Counted from the stretch's first letter, positions 46,061 through 56,885 are shown. The stretch: DNA of 64,000 nt from Vibrio aestuarianus (GCF_012395185.1 NZ_JAAZTU010000015.1:35299-99298), one strand, 5' to 3'. The notes: generated from the letters alone by a model not told the origin. Numbers and translations are program-made.

Positions 46061-48064
46061 CTAAAGACCTTTGTGATATTGCTTGTTGGTTGTTGCGGTC
46101 ATTGAAGCGACTAGTTGCGCTTTTGCGTTATCATCACCGCTAAGACTGTGTTTAAACAGTGCGATTAATTCCGACTTGCTAATATTGACTTTGGTCTGTG
46201 TGGGGATATCTCTTACATCAATCATCACATCAGTAAAGGTGGTGGGTAAATCATTGAGGATATCGAGGTTCAGGAAGTTCACATCGTTATACAAGCTGTT
46301 GTGACTACTTTTTTGTTTGTTGATCATATATGACGTATCTTGAAGGTTGATGATTGACGCGTTCTTTTCGCAACGTTTCATGCAACCTTTATTCATTCGC
46401 TGTTTCTTGCAGCCTATGCTTTGAATAAACAGACATTGACGGCTAGTTAATAGGTTGATGGGGTGATAAATGCTGTAAAAAAGCTTGAACCCATTTGGTT
46501 TAACTAAACGTTTCATTTGCAGCGCATTTAATTCATTAGAGATAAAAGCACCAACTCCTTTTAGCTCTAGATCAATACACTGAAGGGCAAATGAATTGGT
46601 GATGTTCAGTTGTGGACCTGCCACCCATTGTAACCCTAGTGACTGAGCAAGTTCTGCAACGCCAAGGTTGTTGGTCACAACGAGGCGCGGCATAGTTTGC
46701 GTTAATAGTTCACGCGCGGCTTGATAGTGTTCACCAATCAAAATCGCAGGGAAAAATGGAATCAAGTCTGGATGAGACTTAAATAGAGCGATCATTTCAT
46801 CCAATTGATAATTCAATGCGTCGGGTAATTGATAGAAAAAGCTAGCGTCTGGGTGACTATCTAGCAAACCTAAATCGGCGGTATCTGCAATTAAAACCGA
46901 TAATGCAGACGGTTGCTGAGCACTTGCATTTGATTCGGCTTTCGGCAGTGGAATATCAATGACTTCACCACTACCTTTCAAACTGCGTGTACGACCAGTT
47001 TCAATTGGCATCGCCTGTGTAATATTGTCTACCTTACGGATGAGGTCTGTCGTTTTATCAAAAAGTGACTTTTTCACTTTCATGGTGTCATCAGCAGTAC
47101 GGCATTGATACACTTTACTGAAGTGAGTAACAGTATGGCCGCGTGGGTTATCGATATACATATCACGGTGAATATCACCTTGCAGATAGCCGTTGCTAAA
47201 ATCACGGTTAAAGACACTGTACAGCTCGGTCATATCATTATGAATATCACCAGTTTGACAAAAGTGATCGATTTGTTTACGCCAGTTATCGACCACAGTA
47301 TAGACGTAATGAGCTTTTTTGATTCGCCCTTCAACTTTCAGAGAATAGACACCAGCTTTGGCTAGCGCTTCCATATTTGAATACGCCGAATTGTCTTTCA
47401 AATTGAGTGGATAGTTTTTTCCAGCCTCGGTAGTTTGATATTGGTCACGGCATGGCTGGCTGCAACGCCCGCGGTTGCCGGATGCGCCATTGCGCTCTGA
47501 ACTGAAATAGCACAGACCAGAAAAACCAATACAGTACGAACCATGAACAAAGACTTCCATCAGCACATCATGTTTACGCCCAAACTGAGCTAAGTGGGTA
47601 ATTTCATCAATGTTAAGTTCGCGAGAGAGATTGACACGACTAGAACCGAGTTTTCCTAAAAGCAATATTTGCCCTTCGTTATGCGTATTCATCTGCGTTG
47701 AGGCGTGCATATCCAAGCTAGGGAAATGGTGTTTGAGAATATATGCCAGACCAAGATCTTGAATGATCACCCCATCAATACTGGTATCAACCAACTGTTT
47801 AAGCAGACGTATGACAGCAGGAATCTCACTTTCTAAGACAACGATGTTTAAAGTCAAAAAGATTTTACAATGATGTTGATGAGCAAGCTTGAGCACGCCT
47901 TCAAGCAAATCCAACGTGATATTGGCCGCGCGATTTCGGGCGTTAAACCGTTCTAATCCACAGTAGATAGCATCTGCACCAGCTGCAATGGCCGCTTTAA
48001 TGGATTCTAAGTCGCCACCTGGGGCCAATAACTCAAATTGTTCTTTTTGAAAAGCCAAGCTCAT
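46061..48064 (-). CDS. U32-family protein, RlhA-like (23S rRNA hydroxylation)
   Basis: The 667-residue protein has the U32 peptidase-family fold: FELLAPGGDLESIKAAIAAG, ADAIYCGLERFNARNRAANI, and the Cys cluster SGLCYFSSERNGASGNRGRC with SQPCRDQY, which binds an iron-sulfur cluster in RNA-hydroxylating members. Length is near E. coli RlhA (formerly YdcP), which modifies C2501 of 23S rRNA, and well above the YegQ/TrhP group (about 450). An extra C-terminal Cys-rich segment KKQRMNKGCMKRCEKNA is present. Confidence 0.85.
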   Translation of the reverse strand: MSLAFQKEQFELLAPGGDLESIKAAIAAGADAIYCGLERFNARNRAANITLDLLEGVLKLAHQHHCKIFLTLNIVVLESEIPAVIRLLKQLVDTSIDGVIIQDLGLAYILKHHFPSLDMHASTQMNTHNEGQILLLGKLGSSRVNLSRELNIDEITHLAQFGRKHDVLMEVFVHGSYCIGFSGLCYFSSERNGASGNRGRCSQPCRDQYQTTEAGKNYPLNLKDNSAYSNMEALAKAGVYSLKVEGRIKKAHYVYTVVDNWRKQIDHFCQTGDIHNDMTELYSVFNRDFSNGYLQGDIHRDMYIDNPRGHTVTHFSKVYQCRTADDTMKVKKSLFDKTTDLIRKVDNITQAMPIETGRTRSLKGSGEVIDIPLPKAESNASAQQPSALSVLIADTADLGLLDSHPDASFFYQLPDALNYQLDEMIALFKSHPDLIPFFPAILIGEHYQAARELLTQTMPRLVVTNNLGVAELAQSLGLQWVAGPQLNITNSFALQCIDLELKGVGAFISNELNALQMKRLVKPNGFKLFYSIYHPINLLTSRQCLFIQSIGCKKQRMNKGCMKRCEKNASIINLQDTSYMINKQKSSHNSLYNDVNFLNLDILNDLPTTFTDVMIDVRDIPTQTKVNISKSELIALFKHSLSGDDNAKAQLVASMTATTNKQYHKGL

Positions 48065-48180
48065 TTACTCTACATATTGCTATTTGGATTGTGGATTATA
48101 TAGATCATGGTCACATTTATCGAGCCAGTTGCGATGTTTAATCTAAACGCAGATAAGAACTGGGGATGCGATAGCAATAA

Positions 48181-48204
48181 AAAAGCCAGCGTATCGGCTG
48201 GCTC
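48181..48204 (-). terminator. Terminator of metY
   Basis: GCCAGC (48185-48190) pairs with GCTGGC (48197-48202); on the minus strand a T tract follows. It is 20 bases after the metY stop. Confidence 0.7.
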
Positions 48205-48223
48205 GTTATTACTGGGAATAAGG

Positions 48224-49492
48224 CTATGCGTTAAGCGCTTGCTCTAAATCGGCAAGAATGTCATCAATATGCTCAATCCCCACAGAAAGTCGAATCATCT
48301 CTGGTGACACACCAGCTTGTTTTTGTTCTTGCTCATTGAGCTGTCGGTGTGTGGTTGATGCAGGGTGACAAGCGAGAGATTTAGCATCGCCAATATTGAC
48401 CAGGCGTTTAAATATCTGCAATGCATCATAAAAACGAACGCCAGCATCATAGCCCGCTTTTAAACCAAACGAGAGGATGGCCGAAGGCTTACCTTTCATA
48501 TACTTTTGCGCAAGAGCATAGTGTTCTGACTGTGGAAGAGCGGCGTAGTTAACCCAGCTAACTTTGTCATGTTGCTCAAGAAATTGGGCTACTTTCAGTG
48601 CATTTTCTGTGTGTCGTTCCATGCGAAGTGATAGGGTTTCTAACCCTTGCATCAACATAAAAGCATTCATTGGTGACAAGGTTGCGCCAGTATTTCGTAA
48701 AGGAACAGTACGTGCGCGTCCTATAAAGGCAGCGTCGCCAAAAGCCTCAGTATACACCACACCGTGGTAAGAAGGTTCGGGTTGGTTAAACACAGGAAAA
48801 CGATCTTTATGCTGCGCCCAAGGAAATTTACCTGAATCGATAATCATGCCACCGAGCGTAGTACCATGCCCACCGACGTACTTGGTTAAAGAGTGCACCA
48901 CGATGTCTGCACCAAATGAAATCGGCTTGCATAAGGCTGGAGTTGCTACGGTGTTATCAACAATCACTGGCACGCCTTGCGCGTGAGCAAGTTCTGCAAC
49001 ACGCTCTAAATCAATGATATTACCTGCAGGGTTACCGATACTTTCGCAATAAACGGCTTTAGTATTTTCATCAATCAGTGCAGCTAAACTCTCTGGTTGA
49101 TCGTCTTTGGCGAAACGCACTTCTATGCCTTGGTTTGGTAGCATGTGAGCAAATAGGGTATACGTGCCACCATATAATTGTGGAGTCGATACAATATTAT
49201 CGCCAGCTTGTGCCAACGTTAAAATGGCATAATTTATCGCTGCGCTACCCGCACTGACGGCTAGGCCTGCAATACCACCTTCTAAGGCCGCCATACGTTT
49301 TTCCAACACATCGTTGGTTGGGTTCATGATCCGCGTGTAAATATTACCTGGGACGGCAAGGTTAAATAAATCAGCGCCATGCTGTGCATTATCAAACTCA
49401 TAGGCAACAGTTTGGTAGATTGGCGTTGCAACTGATTTAGTGGTTGGATCGGTTTCATAACCAAAATGTATCGAGAGTGTTTCGTCTTTCAT
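48224..49492 (-). CDS. metY: O-acetylhomoserine sulfhydrylase / aminocarboxypropyltransferase
   Basis: The PLP enzyme makes homocysteine directly from O-acetylhomoserine and sulfide. The 422 residues show ETDPTTKSVATPIYQTVAYE, MNPTNDVLEKRMAALEGG, YCESIGNPAGNIIDLERVAE and the PLP lysine in VVHSLTKYVGGHGTTLGGM. The ATG at 49492 follows AAGGACGATAC; an ATG six codons upstream is less well placed. A diverged ERIC element lies in its upstream region. Confidence 0.93.
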   Translation of the reverse strand: MKDETLSIHFGYETDPTTKSVATPIYQTVAYEFDNAQHGADLFNLAVPGNIYTRIMNPTNDVLEKRMAALEGGIAGLAVSAGSAAINYAILTLAQAGDNIVSTPQLYGGTYTLFAHMLPNQGIEVRFAKDDQPESLAALIDENTKAVYCESIGNPAGNIIDLERVAELAHAQGVPVIVDNTVATPALCKPISFGADIVVHSLTKYVGGHGTTLGGMIIDSGKFPWAQHKDRFPVFNQPEPSYHGVVYTEAFGDAAFIGRARTVPLRNTGATLSPMNAFMLMQGLETLSLRMERHTENALKVAQFLEQHDKVSWVNYAALPQSEHYALAQKYMKGKPSAILSFGLKAGYDAGVRFYDALQIFKRLVNIGDAKSLACHPASTTHRQLNEQEQKQAGVSPEMIRLSVGIEHIDDILADLEQALNA

Positions 49493-49540
49493 GTATCGTC
49501 CTTGAGCCATTGAATAGTGAATGTTTTATCACCAGAAGTT

Positions 49541-49675
49541 GTTATTCCTTTGCTACTTGAAGCTGTTGCGGTGTTGGCTACGCTGCTCACCTTAATCACA
49601 CAGTTTATCAGTGATAATGATGGTGAGCTTACTTGCCGTACAGCTACAGCGCAACTTCAAGTTGTTGTCATATAA
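49541..49675. repeat. Diverged full-length ERIC element
   Basis: It has the ERIC arrangement in the reverse orientation: CTACTTGAAGCTGTTGCGGT at the left, GTTGGCTACG near the middle, and CGCAACTTCAAGTTGTTGTC at the right. It is about 135 bases. It lies between metY and the PAS-GGDEF gene. Confidence 0.7.
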
Positions 49676-49859
49676 CAAAAGAAACGGCAGTTATTGTCAA
49701 GCAAAGTGAAATCTCAGTACTGTATTTATTCAGTAATAGAGGAAAAGCGGCTTGTAAAATATTTAAACCTATTTAGGAGATTTTAAATCAACATTAGGCT
49801 AACTGATAAAACCATCTCTATAATAGATACATAGCAAAATCCAATTAGGGACTGTATAT

Positions 49860-50786
49860 ATGCCGCTAATTTCTTCGCTAGATGGAGCAGACCTGTTACG
49901 TTTCTTTTCAGGAGATAATGAGCTATTGCAACTAACCATTGATGTTTTGCCGGTTCCTATCTTTTACAAAGATACTCACGGCGTCTATTTAGGGTGTAAT
50001 CGCGCCTTTGAAGAATTTATTAAAATCACAAGACAGCAGTTGGTGGGGCGCAGTGTTTATGAGCTTTTTGATAAAGACCTAGCGGATGTTTACCAAAAAG
50101 CGGATATCGAATTGTTCAACGATCCTGGAATACAAGTCTATGAAAAAAAGATTCGTACTTTCGAAGGTAATGATATTTATGTGAAATTTCACAAGACCAG
50201 TTTTAATGATGTACAAGGGAATGTTGCTGGGCTTATTGGGGTGATATTTGACATTACTGAGCAAAAAATACTCGAAGAAAAGTTGCTTAAAAAAGCAGCC
50301 TATGATGAATTAACCGGTCTTTATAACCGTTGCCAAGGTTACGCAGTTGCGGAAAAACTGATCTCCCAAGTCGAAGAAGATCAGCAAGTTGCGATAATTA
50401 TGATCGACGTTGACCATTTCAAACGCATAAACGATACCTTCGGTCATCTAAGCGGTGACGAGGCACTACGTCATATAGCACACACATTTCAAACGCACAA
50501 ACACGAATCAGATACCGTCATACGCTGGGGCGGGGAAGAATTTCTCATACTAGTTACGCTGTCCGATGCAAGTCATTGCGTCGATAATATGGCAGCAATC
50601 GCTGAGCACTACCGCAGTGTTATAGAAAACCACCCTTTGCCAATGTACAGCGGTAAAGTAACGATCACCATCAGTGGTGGGGTCAGTTGTTATACCGGCC
50701 AAACATTGTTGGAAATGATTAATGAAGCTGATAATTTGCTGTACAAAGCGAAATCGCTAGGTAAAAACCAAATGTGTGTTCGTTGA
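49860..50786 (+). CDS. Cytosolic PAS-GGDEF diguanylate cyclase
   Basis: The 308-residue protein has a PAS domain at about 25-135 (VLPVPIFYKDTHGVYLGCNR, FEEFIKITRQQLVGRSVYEL, VAGLIGVIFDITEQK) and a GGDEF domain (AAYDELTGLYNRCQGYAVAE, IMIDVDHFKRINDTFGHLSG, active site RWGGEEFLIL). The inhibition-site position reads HESD instead of RxxD. There is no membrane helix. The PAS ligand is unknown. Confidence 0.92.
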   Translation: MPLISSLDGADLLRFFSGDNELLQLTIDVLPVPIFYKDTHGVYLGCNRAFEEFIKITRQQLVGRSVYELFDKDLADVYQKADIELFNDPGIQVYEKKIRTFEGNDIYVKFHKTSFNDVQGNVAGLIGVIFDITEQKILEEKLLKKAAYDELTGLYNRCQGYAVAEKLISQVEEDQQVAIIMIDVDHFKRINDTFGHLSGDEALRHIAHTFQTHKHESDTVIRWGGEEFLILVTLSDASHCVDNMAAIAEHYRSVIENHPLPMYSGKVTITISGGVSCYTGQTLLEMINEADNLLYKAKSLGKNQMCVR

Positions 50787-50933
50787 CCGTATAGGTGTGT
50801 TGAGCTATTGCCGATGGTTTTATACGGGGAGTAGGGTAATCGTCGATACTATAGAAAAATCGTTATACGCGTCAACATATCACGATTAAGGAGTAATAAT
50901 AGCGGGTGGAAGTTTAAGGCACATACTTAAAAC

Positions 50934-50966
50934 TAAAAAGGATCTAAGTGCAGATGCTTAGATCCC
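50934..50966 (-). terminator. Terminator of the cold-shock gene
   Basis: GATCTAAG (50941-50948) and CTTAGATC (50957-50964) pair; on the minus strand TTTTTAG follows. Confidence 0.75.
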
Positions 50967-50985
50967 TTATCTTTATATTAGAAAC

Positions 50986-51198
50986 TTAAACGGGACTGAC
51001 GTTTTCCGCTTGTGGTCCTTTTTGACCAACGGTAACTGTAAAGCTTACACGTTGACCGTCAGTTAGGTTGCGGTGACCTTCACCAACAATAGCGGAAAAA
51101 TGTACGAATACATCCTTGCCTCCATCCTCCGGTGTAATGAAACCAAATCCTTTATCTTGATTGAACCACTTTACCGTTCCGTTTACTTTATCACTCAT
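50986..51198 (-). CDS. Cold-shock domain protein (CspA family)
   Basis: The 70-residue single-stranded nucleic-acid binding protein has RNP1 KGFGFI and RNP2 VFVHFSAI within [20 protein letters not shown] and KDVFVHF. It acts as an RNA chaperone. The start follows GAGTAAGATT. It is free-standing; a long 5' leader typical of cold-inducible genes cannot be confirmed. Confidence 0.95.
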   Translation of the reverse strand: MSDKVNGTVKWFNQDKGFGFITPEDGGKDVFVHFSAIVGEGHRNLTDGQRVSFTVTVGQKGPQAENVSPV

Positions 51199-51383
51199 AA
51201 TCTTACTCTTGCTTTAGTTTGAAGGTTGCTAACCAATTGCAACGTAAACAAATTAGCGAAAGTGTCATAGACAAGCTAATGAAGTTTCTGTGAATGTGAT
51301 GCTCGCATGGTTGTATATCACATTTTATGTGTTTGCTTGGTAAATAGAATGTTGGAGATATTGTTTATTGAAAAGTGACACTG

Positions 51384-52619
51384 TTACATTTCAGTTCGAT
51401 TACGACCATTTTTTTTCGCTTTATAGAGCACTTTGTCTGCCATTTTGATAACTTCTTCTGGCTTGTTCGCTGACTGATTATCAGCCACACCAATACTGAT
51501 GGTAATCGAGACTATATTTGATGAGGTTTTCTTCGCCCGTCTTTTTAAACCGGTTTTATCATCTTTCGGTCTGGCATCCGTATCGCGTATCGACATTTGA
51601 TATTGTTCGATGTCATGACGTAACGCTTCTAAGTATTCGTAGGCTTGTTGGCTATCTTTGCCTTTAAAGATGACCGTGAATTCTTCACCACCGTAACGGT
51701 ATACACGAGCTTTACCCTGTACAAGCAATAGACGACTGGCAACCAATTTTAAAACATCATCGCCAGTATCATGCCCATAACGGTCGTTAAACTGTTTGAA
51801 GTGATCAACATCAAGCATCGCAATTGCGTATTTACGTCCCAAATATTTCAAATCAAGATCCAAAGCATGCCGACCTGGAATATTGGTTAAGCGATCAATG
51901 AACGCCATCTGATGTCCAGCTGAAATAAGGTATAAAATCAATAAGATACCGGCCAGCGAAAATAAAGTGCTTGATATATAGTTGATGTCAAAAAAGATGA
52001 AGGTAACCGCGCAAAGCAGAATATTGGCGTATATACTTACATCCAGAATACGGTTTCGTGTCAGCACCAAAATTGCTGAAATTCCAATTAAAGCGGCAAG
52101 ATATAAAACCAATAGGATTGGTAACTTCGATACTTGTGGTATCGCAACAAGAAAGGCATCGCTGAAATTTTTAAATCCACCATCACTCACGTAAAGCAAG
52201 ATGATACTGACCCAAAGGATAAACAGTGCCAATATTACGATATATAGCCCGAATGTTTTACTTAAAACGGTCGCATTACTGCCAAGCGCGTGTGGAATAA
52301 AGCATGATATCGGCAGTAAAATACTGAGCAGTGATAGCTCAAGAAACGTGGTTCCTGAAGATAATGGCATCTGTAAACGCCACTGTATGATTGCGTAGCC
52401 CACTAGCATCGCCATGGAAACCATGGCTAAACGTCCTTGCTTAAATATATGCCCTAATGCTATCGCTACCGCAAATAATATGTATGGTAAGTTTTCGGCA
52501 AAACCGCTATTCGCTTGGGTGACAAGGATGACATTTTCCATTCCTAAAGAGACCATCGTCAATAAAACGATTGGGAAACCAAAACGAAACCAATGAGATG
52601 ACACTAAACTCGATGACAT
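51384..52619 (-). CDS. Membrane diguanylate cyclase with multi-helix sensor
   Basis: The 411-residue protein has about eight hydrophobic helices in its first 240 residues and a GGDEF domain (DRLTNIPGRHALDLDLKYLG, AIAMLDVDHFKQFNDRYGHD, active site YRYGGEEFTVIF). A basic insertion (RPKDDKTGLKRRAKKTS) before the final strands is unusual. No inhibition-site RxxD is visible. It is divergent from the ComFB-like gene at 52863. Confidence 0.9.
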   Translation of the reverse strand: MSSSLVSSHWFRFGFPIVLLTMVSLGMENVILVTQANSGFAENLPYILFAVAIALGHIFKQGRLAMVSMAMLVGYAIIQWRLQMPLSSGTTFLELSLLSILLPISCFIPHALGSNATVLSKTFGLYIVILALFILWVSIILLYVSDGGFKNFSDAFLVAIPQVSKLPILLVLYLAALIGISAILVLTRNRILDVSIYANILLCAVTFIFFDINYISSTLFSLAGILLILYLISAGHQMAFIDRLTNIPGRHALDLDLKYLGRKYAIAMLDVDHFKQFNDRYGHDTGDDVLKLVASRLLLVQGKARVYRYGGEEFTVIFKGKDSQQAYEYLEALRHDIEQYQMSIRDTDARPKDDKTGLKRRAKKTSSNIVSITISIGVADNQSANKPEEVIKMADKVLYKAKKNGRNRTEM

Positions 52620-52862
52620 TTAATAATACGATGCTAGCTTATAAGGCAGAATAAGAACTGGTAACAAAGTGAGTAGCATACTTTTATTTAATGAATTGCC
52701 AAGCTTTTTGCTAAACTTAGGTGATAAAAGCGAGTGTCTGAGCAAACTTTACACGCTGAAATATACGATCTGTTGGATAAAAAAGTCATCGTAGACTAAG
52801 TTATTGGTACTACAACAATTAAGGCAAAACTTAACCAGTAAAAAAATTTAAGGGGCGTAACG

Positions 52863-53231
52863 ATGCAGATAAGTGTCGATGTTCATAACTACATGGAAAC
52901 GCTAGTAGGGAGAGTGCTTGCGGAAGACTTTTATATTGAACATTTTAGCAATGAGCAATTAGCAGACTTAGCATGCTTGGCCTTAGGTCAATTACGACCA
53001 GTTTATATAAGACACGATATTGATTTTTTATCCGCACTGCCTGAAGAAAGGTTAGTCACCCTTAAGGATAATGCCCGTATTGCTGTTGAATCTGCGCAAA
53101 GCTTGATCATCAATGACCGACGCCAACATCGTGAAGATGACATTCCCGTTATTGTAGGTCAATTGAGATTTGATGACGATATTGAATTAGAATGGTTCGA
53201 GAAGCCACTTATTGAATCGAACAAACGATAG
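52863..53231 (+). CDS. ComFB-family protein, possible cyclic di-nucleotide receptor
   Basis: The 122-residue protein matches the late-competence ComFB family: VHNYMETLVGRVLAEDFYIE, LADLACLALGQLRPVYIRHD and VESAQSLIINDRRQHRED. Members of this family were described as cyclic di-nucleotide receptors. The gene is read rightwards from a 240-base interval shared with a diguanylate cyclase gene. It overlaps no gene; a HlyU-like gene follows within 11 bases, so the two are one operon. The family call is from motif memory. Confidence 0.7.
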   Translation: MQISVDVHNYMETLVGRVLAEDFYIEHFSNEQLADLACLALGQLRPVYIRHDIDFLSALPEERLVTLKDNARIAVESAQSLIINDRRQHREDDIPVIVGQLRFDDDIELEWFEKPLIESNKR

Positions 53232-53241
53232 AGGAGTAGAT

Positions 53242-53523
53242 GTGGGTTTTTTATCGCGTTTATTTGGTAGTTCCAAAAAACAAGCCGTTGAAACAGCGGC
53301 AGAGCCAATCGAATATAAAGGTTTTTTAATTTATCAAGCGGCCATTGCAGAGTCTGGACAGTATCGTGTAGCTGGTAGAATTGAGAAAGAAATCGGCGGG
53401 GAATTGCATAGCCACCGATTTATTCGTTCAGATGTACTTTCTAACCGCAATGATGCTGATGAGCTAATGTTGAAAAAATCACAAATGTTTATTGATCAAA
53501 TGGGTGACAAAATCTTTTCTTAA
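53242..53523 (+). CDS. HlyU-family small protein
   Basis: The 93-residue protein starts at a GTG preceded by GAGGAGTAGAT. It contains FLSRLFGSSKK, IEYKGFLIYQAAIAESGQYR, VAGRIEKEI and FIRSDVLSNRNDADELMLKK, features of the PF10115 family named after a transcriptional activator of haemolysin genes in Vibrio; actual DNA binding by this family member is not shown. It is co-transcribed with the ComFB-like gene. Confidence 0.8.
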   Translation: MGFLSRLFGSSKKQAVETAAEPIEYKGFLIYQAAIAESGQYRVAGRIEKEIGGELHSHRFIRSDVLSNRNDADELMLKKSQMFIDQMGDKIFS

Positions 53524-53528
53524 CGGGT

Positions 53529-53623
53529 TATACCCTTCCTATTTGAAGTTGCAGCGGTGTTGGCTACGTTCGCTCACCCCAATCACTTGCCACCTACCTG
53601 CAACTCCAAGTAGTTTGGGTATA
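53529..53623. repeat. ERIC element with internal deletion
   Basis: The element is 95 bases, beginning TATACCCTTCCTATTTGAAG and ending CTCCAAGTAGTTTGGGTATA. It lacks about 35 bases in the middle compared with the copy at 22104. It directly follows the HlyU-like stop codon. Confidence 0.8.
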
Positions 53624-53930
53624 AATCTCCGTTCAACAGTACGCAATTTGATAAAAATCATAATCATTAGAGCCATAAGTCGATATTCTTATGGCTCTTT
53701 ATATATGAGAAGCATGGCTAATTTACTGTTTTCATAGAAATTTGTAACAGGTGGTTTGACCTCTGCTTTGTTGAAGTACCATTGTTTTTTGGTAGCTTAA
53801 CTACGACAATCAGTGGTTTCTCACAGTTATATGTAATAACACTTTGTTTATTTATTACAAAAAGCTTGCAGTTAAGCGAGCGGTTAGATAAAAACAGAAT
53901 AATCATTGTGCCAATAGTCAAGGAATAACT
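53624..53930. other. Interval upstream of pntAB
   Basis: After a terminator at 53669-53702 this interval should contain the pntA promoter. I cannot assign -10 and -35 with confidence, and I see no gene. Confidence 0.5.
53669..53702 (+). terminator. Terminator after the ComFB-HlyU operon
   Basis: AGAGCCATAAG (53669-53679) pairs perfectly with CTTATGGCTCT (53688-53698), followed by T residues. Confidence 0.8.
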
Positions 53931-55484
53931 ATGCAAATTGGTGTACCAAAAGAAACACTTGCGGGTGAAACGCGAGTTGCTGCTTCGCCGAGTTCGGTAG
54001 CGCAGTTAATAAAGTTAGGGTTTGAGGTCTTCATCGAAACACAAGCTGGTGCTTTAGCCAGTTTCGATGACGCTGCTTTTGAAGCGGCAGGAGCAAGCAT
54101 TGTATCAGCACAAGATGTTTGGAATTCGGATCTTATTCTCAAAGTAAATGCCCCTATTGTTGATGCTGCAAAAGGCATTGATGAAATTGCATTACTCAAA
54201 GAAGGGACCAGTTTGATCAGTTTTATCTGGCCTGCGCAACACCCTGAATTGATGGAGCAATTATCCAGCAAGAAGATCAATGTGCTTGCGATGGACTCAG
54301 TGCCACGTATCTCTAGGGCTCAGGCGTTAGACGCACTATCATCAATGGCAAACATTGCTGGTTACCGAGCAGTGGTAGAGGCTGCACATGAGTTTGGCCG
54401 TTTCTTTACAGGTCAAATTACGGCAGCTGGTAAGGTACCACCTGCAAAAGTATTGGTAGCAGGTGCCGGTGTGGCTGGTTTGGCTGCCATTGGGGCTGCT
54501 GGTAGTCTTGGTGCTATTGTCCGTTCATTCGATGTTCGTCCAGAAGTGAAAGAGCAAGTGCAGTCAATGGGTGCTGAATTTTTGGAAGTCGATTTCCAAG
54601 AAACGTCTGGCTCAGGTGATGGCTACGCGAAAGAAATGTCTGACGAGTTCAATAAGAAAGCGGCAGAACTTTACGCAGCACAAGCTAAAGACGTTGACAT
54701 CATCATTACTACCGCATTAATCCCTGGTCGCCCAGCTCCTAAGTTAATCACCAAAGAAATGGTTGATAGCATGAAAGCAGGTAGTGTTATTGTTGACCTT
54801 GCGGCAGCCAATGGTGGTAACTGCGAATACACCGTTGCAGATCAAGTGATTACTACGGCAAATGGTGTGAAAGTTGTTGGTTATACCGATATGGTCGGGC
54901 GCTTACCAACCCAGTCTTCTCAGCTCTATTCAACTAACTTGGTCAACTTACTCAAGCTACTATGTAAAGAAAAAGATGGCACTATCAACATTGATTTTGA
55001 CGATGTTGTACTTCGTGGTGTTACGGTAGTGAAAGAGGGTGAAATCACCTGGCCAGCGCCACCTATTCAAGTTTCTGCACAACCTCAAGCAAAACCAGCT
55101 GCTGCAGTTAAACCAGAACCGAAAAAAGAAGAACCAACATCACCACTTAAGAAAGTCGTAGCGCTTGCTGCTGGGGTTGGGGCGTTTGCGTGGATAGCTT
55201 CAGTGGCGCCTGCTGCGTTTCTAAGCCATTTTACTGTTTTCGTTTTAGCCTGTGTTGTTGGTTATTACGTGGTATGGAACGTAACTCACTCTCTGCATAC
55301 GCCATTAATGTCAGTAACCAATGCCATTTCAGGCATCATTGTGGTCGGTGCATTGTTACAGATAGGTCAGGGCAGTGGCGTTGTTACTTTCTTGTCATTT
55401 ATCGCCGTTCTAATTGCAAGCATTAACATTTTTGGTGGCTTTACAGTAACCAAACGTATGCTTGAAATGTTCCGTAAAGACTAA
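53931..55484 (+). CDS. pntA: NAD(P) transhydrogenase, alpha subunit
   Basis: The membrane enzyme uses the proton gradient to reduce NADP+ with NADH. The 517 residues have the NAD-binding domain I ([60 protein letters not shown]) and about four C-terminal helices. A proline/lysine-rich linker near 380-405 is present. It is followed after 11 bases by pntB. Confidence 0.97.
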   Translation: MQIGVPKETLAGETRVAASPSSVAQLIKLGFEVFIETQAGALASFDDAAFEAAGASIVSAQDVWNSDLILKVNAPIVDAAKGIDEIALLKEGTSLISFIWPAQHPELMEQLSSKKINVLAMDSVPRISRAQALDALSSMANIAGYRAVVEAAHEFGRFFTGQITAAGKVPPAKVLVAGAGVAGLAAIGAAGSLGAIVRSFDVRPEVKEQVQSMGAEFLEVDFQETSGSGDGYAKEMSDEFNKKAAELYAAQAKDVDIIITTALIPGRPAPKLITKEMVDSMKAGSVIVDLAAANGGNCEYTVADQVITTANGVKVVGYTDMVGRLPTQSSQLYSTNLVNLLKLLCKEKDGTINIDFDDVVLRGVTVVKEGEITWPAPPIQVSAQPQAKPAAAVKPEPKKEEPTSPLKKVVALAAGVGAFAWIASVAPAAFLSHFTVFVLACVVGYYVVWNVTHSLHTPLMSVTNAISGIIVVGALLQIGQGSGVVTFLSFIAVLIASINIFGGFTVTKRMLEMFRKD

Positions 55485-55495
55485 GGGAGTAATAT

Positions 55496-56872
55496 ATGTC
55501 TGCAGGATTAGTACAAGCCGCATATATTATTGCTGCTATATTTTTCATCATGAGTTTAGCTGGTTTATCCAAGCAGGAATCGGCAAGAGCTGGTAACTAC
55601 TATGGTATTACTGGTATGGCGATCGCGCTAATTGCGACTATCTTCAGCCCAGGAGCGGAAGGTTTCGCTTGGGTGATACTTGCTATGGTTATTGGTGGCG
55701 GTATTGGTATTCATTTCGCTAAGAAAGTAGAAATGACCGAAATGCCTGAGCTAGTAGCCATATTACATAGCTTTGTCGGTATGGCCGCAGTACTGGTTGG
55801 TTACAACAGTTACATCGATGCGCCAGTAGTGCTTGATCACGCTGAGCATGTTATCCACTTGGTTGAAGTCTTCCTCGGGGTATTTATTGGTGCAGTAACC
55901 TTTACAGGTTCAATTGTTGCATTTGGTAAACTTCGTGGAATCATTTCATCATCTTCACTTAATTTACCTCATAAACATAAGTTGAATTTAGCTGCCATCG
56001 TTATTTCGGCGTTGCTAATGGTCTACTTTGTTAAGCAAGACGGCAGTATGTTTGCACTATTGCTGATGACCTTGATTGCTTTTGCCTTTGGTTACCATTT
56101 AGTTGCATCGATTGGTGGTGCAGATATGCCAGTTGTGGTTTCTATGTTGAACTCATACTCTGGTTGGGCAGCAGCAGCAGCAGGCTTTATGCTAGCGAAT
56201 GATCTATTGATCGTAACAGGTGCGTTGGTTGGCTCGTCTGGTGCCATTCTTTCTTACATTATGTGTAAAGCAATGAACCGCTCATTTATTAGCGTTATTG
56301 CCGGTGGTTTTGGTCAAGATGTCGTGGTAAGTGCTGACGTGGAATACGGCGAACACCGTGAAGCGAGTGCGGAAGACGTTGCTGAAATGCTCAAAAACTC
56401 TAAGTCAGTTATTATCACTCCAGGGTATGGCATGGCGGTTGCTCAAGCACAATATCCAGTTCATGAAATTACTGAAAAACTTCGCGCTCAAGGTATTAAA
56501 GTTCGTTTTGGTATTCACCCTGTCGCGGGTCGTTTACCTGGCCACATGAACGTGTTACTCGCTGAAGCAAAAGTGCCTTATGATATCGTTCTTGAAATGG
56601 ATGAAATTAATGATGACTTTGCCGAAACCGACACGGTACTGGTGATCGGTGCAAACGATACAGTTAACCCAGCAGCGTTAGAAGATCCAAACAGTCCTAT
56701 CGCAGGTATGCCAGTATTAGAAGTATGGAATGCACAAAACGTCATTGTCTTTAAACGTTCAATGAATACTGGTTACGCTGGCGTGCAAAACCCACTATTC
56801 TTTAAAGAGAATACGCACATGCTCTTTGGTGATGCTAAAGAGAGCGTAGACGCGATATCTAAAGCGTTGTAA
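55496..56872 (+). CDS. pntB: NAD(P) transhydrogenase, beta subunit
   Basis: This is the NADP-binding and membrane subunit, 458 residues. There are about nine membrane helices (for example [20 protein letters not shown] and [20 protein letters not shown]), then domain III with [40 protein letters not shown] and [21 protein letters not shown] strong terminator follows. Confidence 0.97.
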   Translation: MSAGLVQAAYIIAAIFFIMSLAGLSKQESARAGNYYGITGMAIALIATIFSPGAEGFAWVILAMVIGGGIGIHFAKKVEMTEMPELVAILHSFVGMAAVLVGYNSYIDAPVVLDHAEHVIHLVEVFLGVFIGAVTFTGSIVAFGKLRGIISSSSLNLPHKHKLNLAAIVISALLMVYFVKQDGSMFALLLMTLIAFAFGYHLVASIGGADMPVVVSMLNSYSGWAAAAAGFMLANDLLIVTGALVGSSGAILSYIMCKAMNRSFISVIAGGFGQDVVVSADVEYGEHREASAEDVAEMLKNSKSVIITPGYGMAVAQAQYPVHEITEKLRAQGIKVRFGIHPVAGRLPGHMNVLLAEAKVPYDIVLEMDEINDDFAETDTVLVIGANDTVNPAALEDPNSPIAGMPVLEVWNAQNVIVFKRSMNTGYAGVQNPLFFKENTHMLFGDAKESVDAISKAL

Positions 56873-56885
56873 TCTTTAACGATGC

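Noticed and set aside
53492..53737. 81-codon rightward frame starting inside the HlyU-like gene
   Set aside because: It passes through an ERIC element and a terminator; ERIC sequences often give accidental frames.
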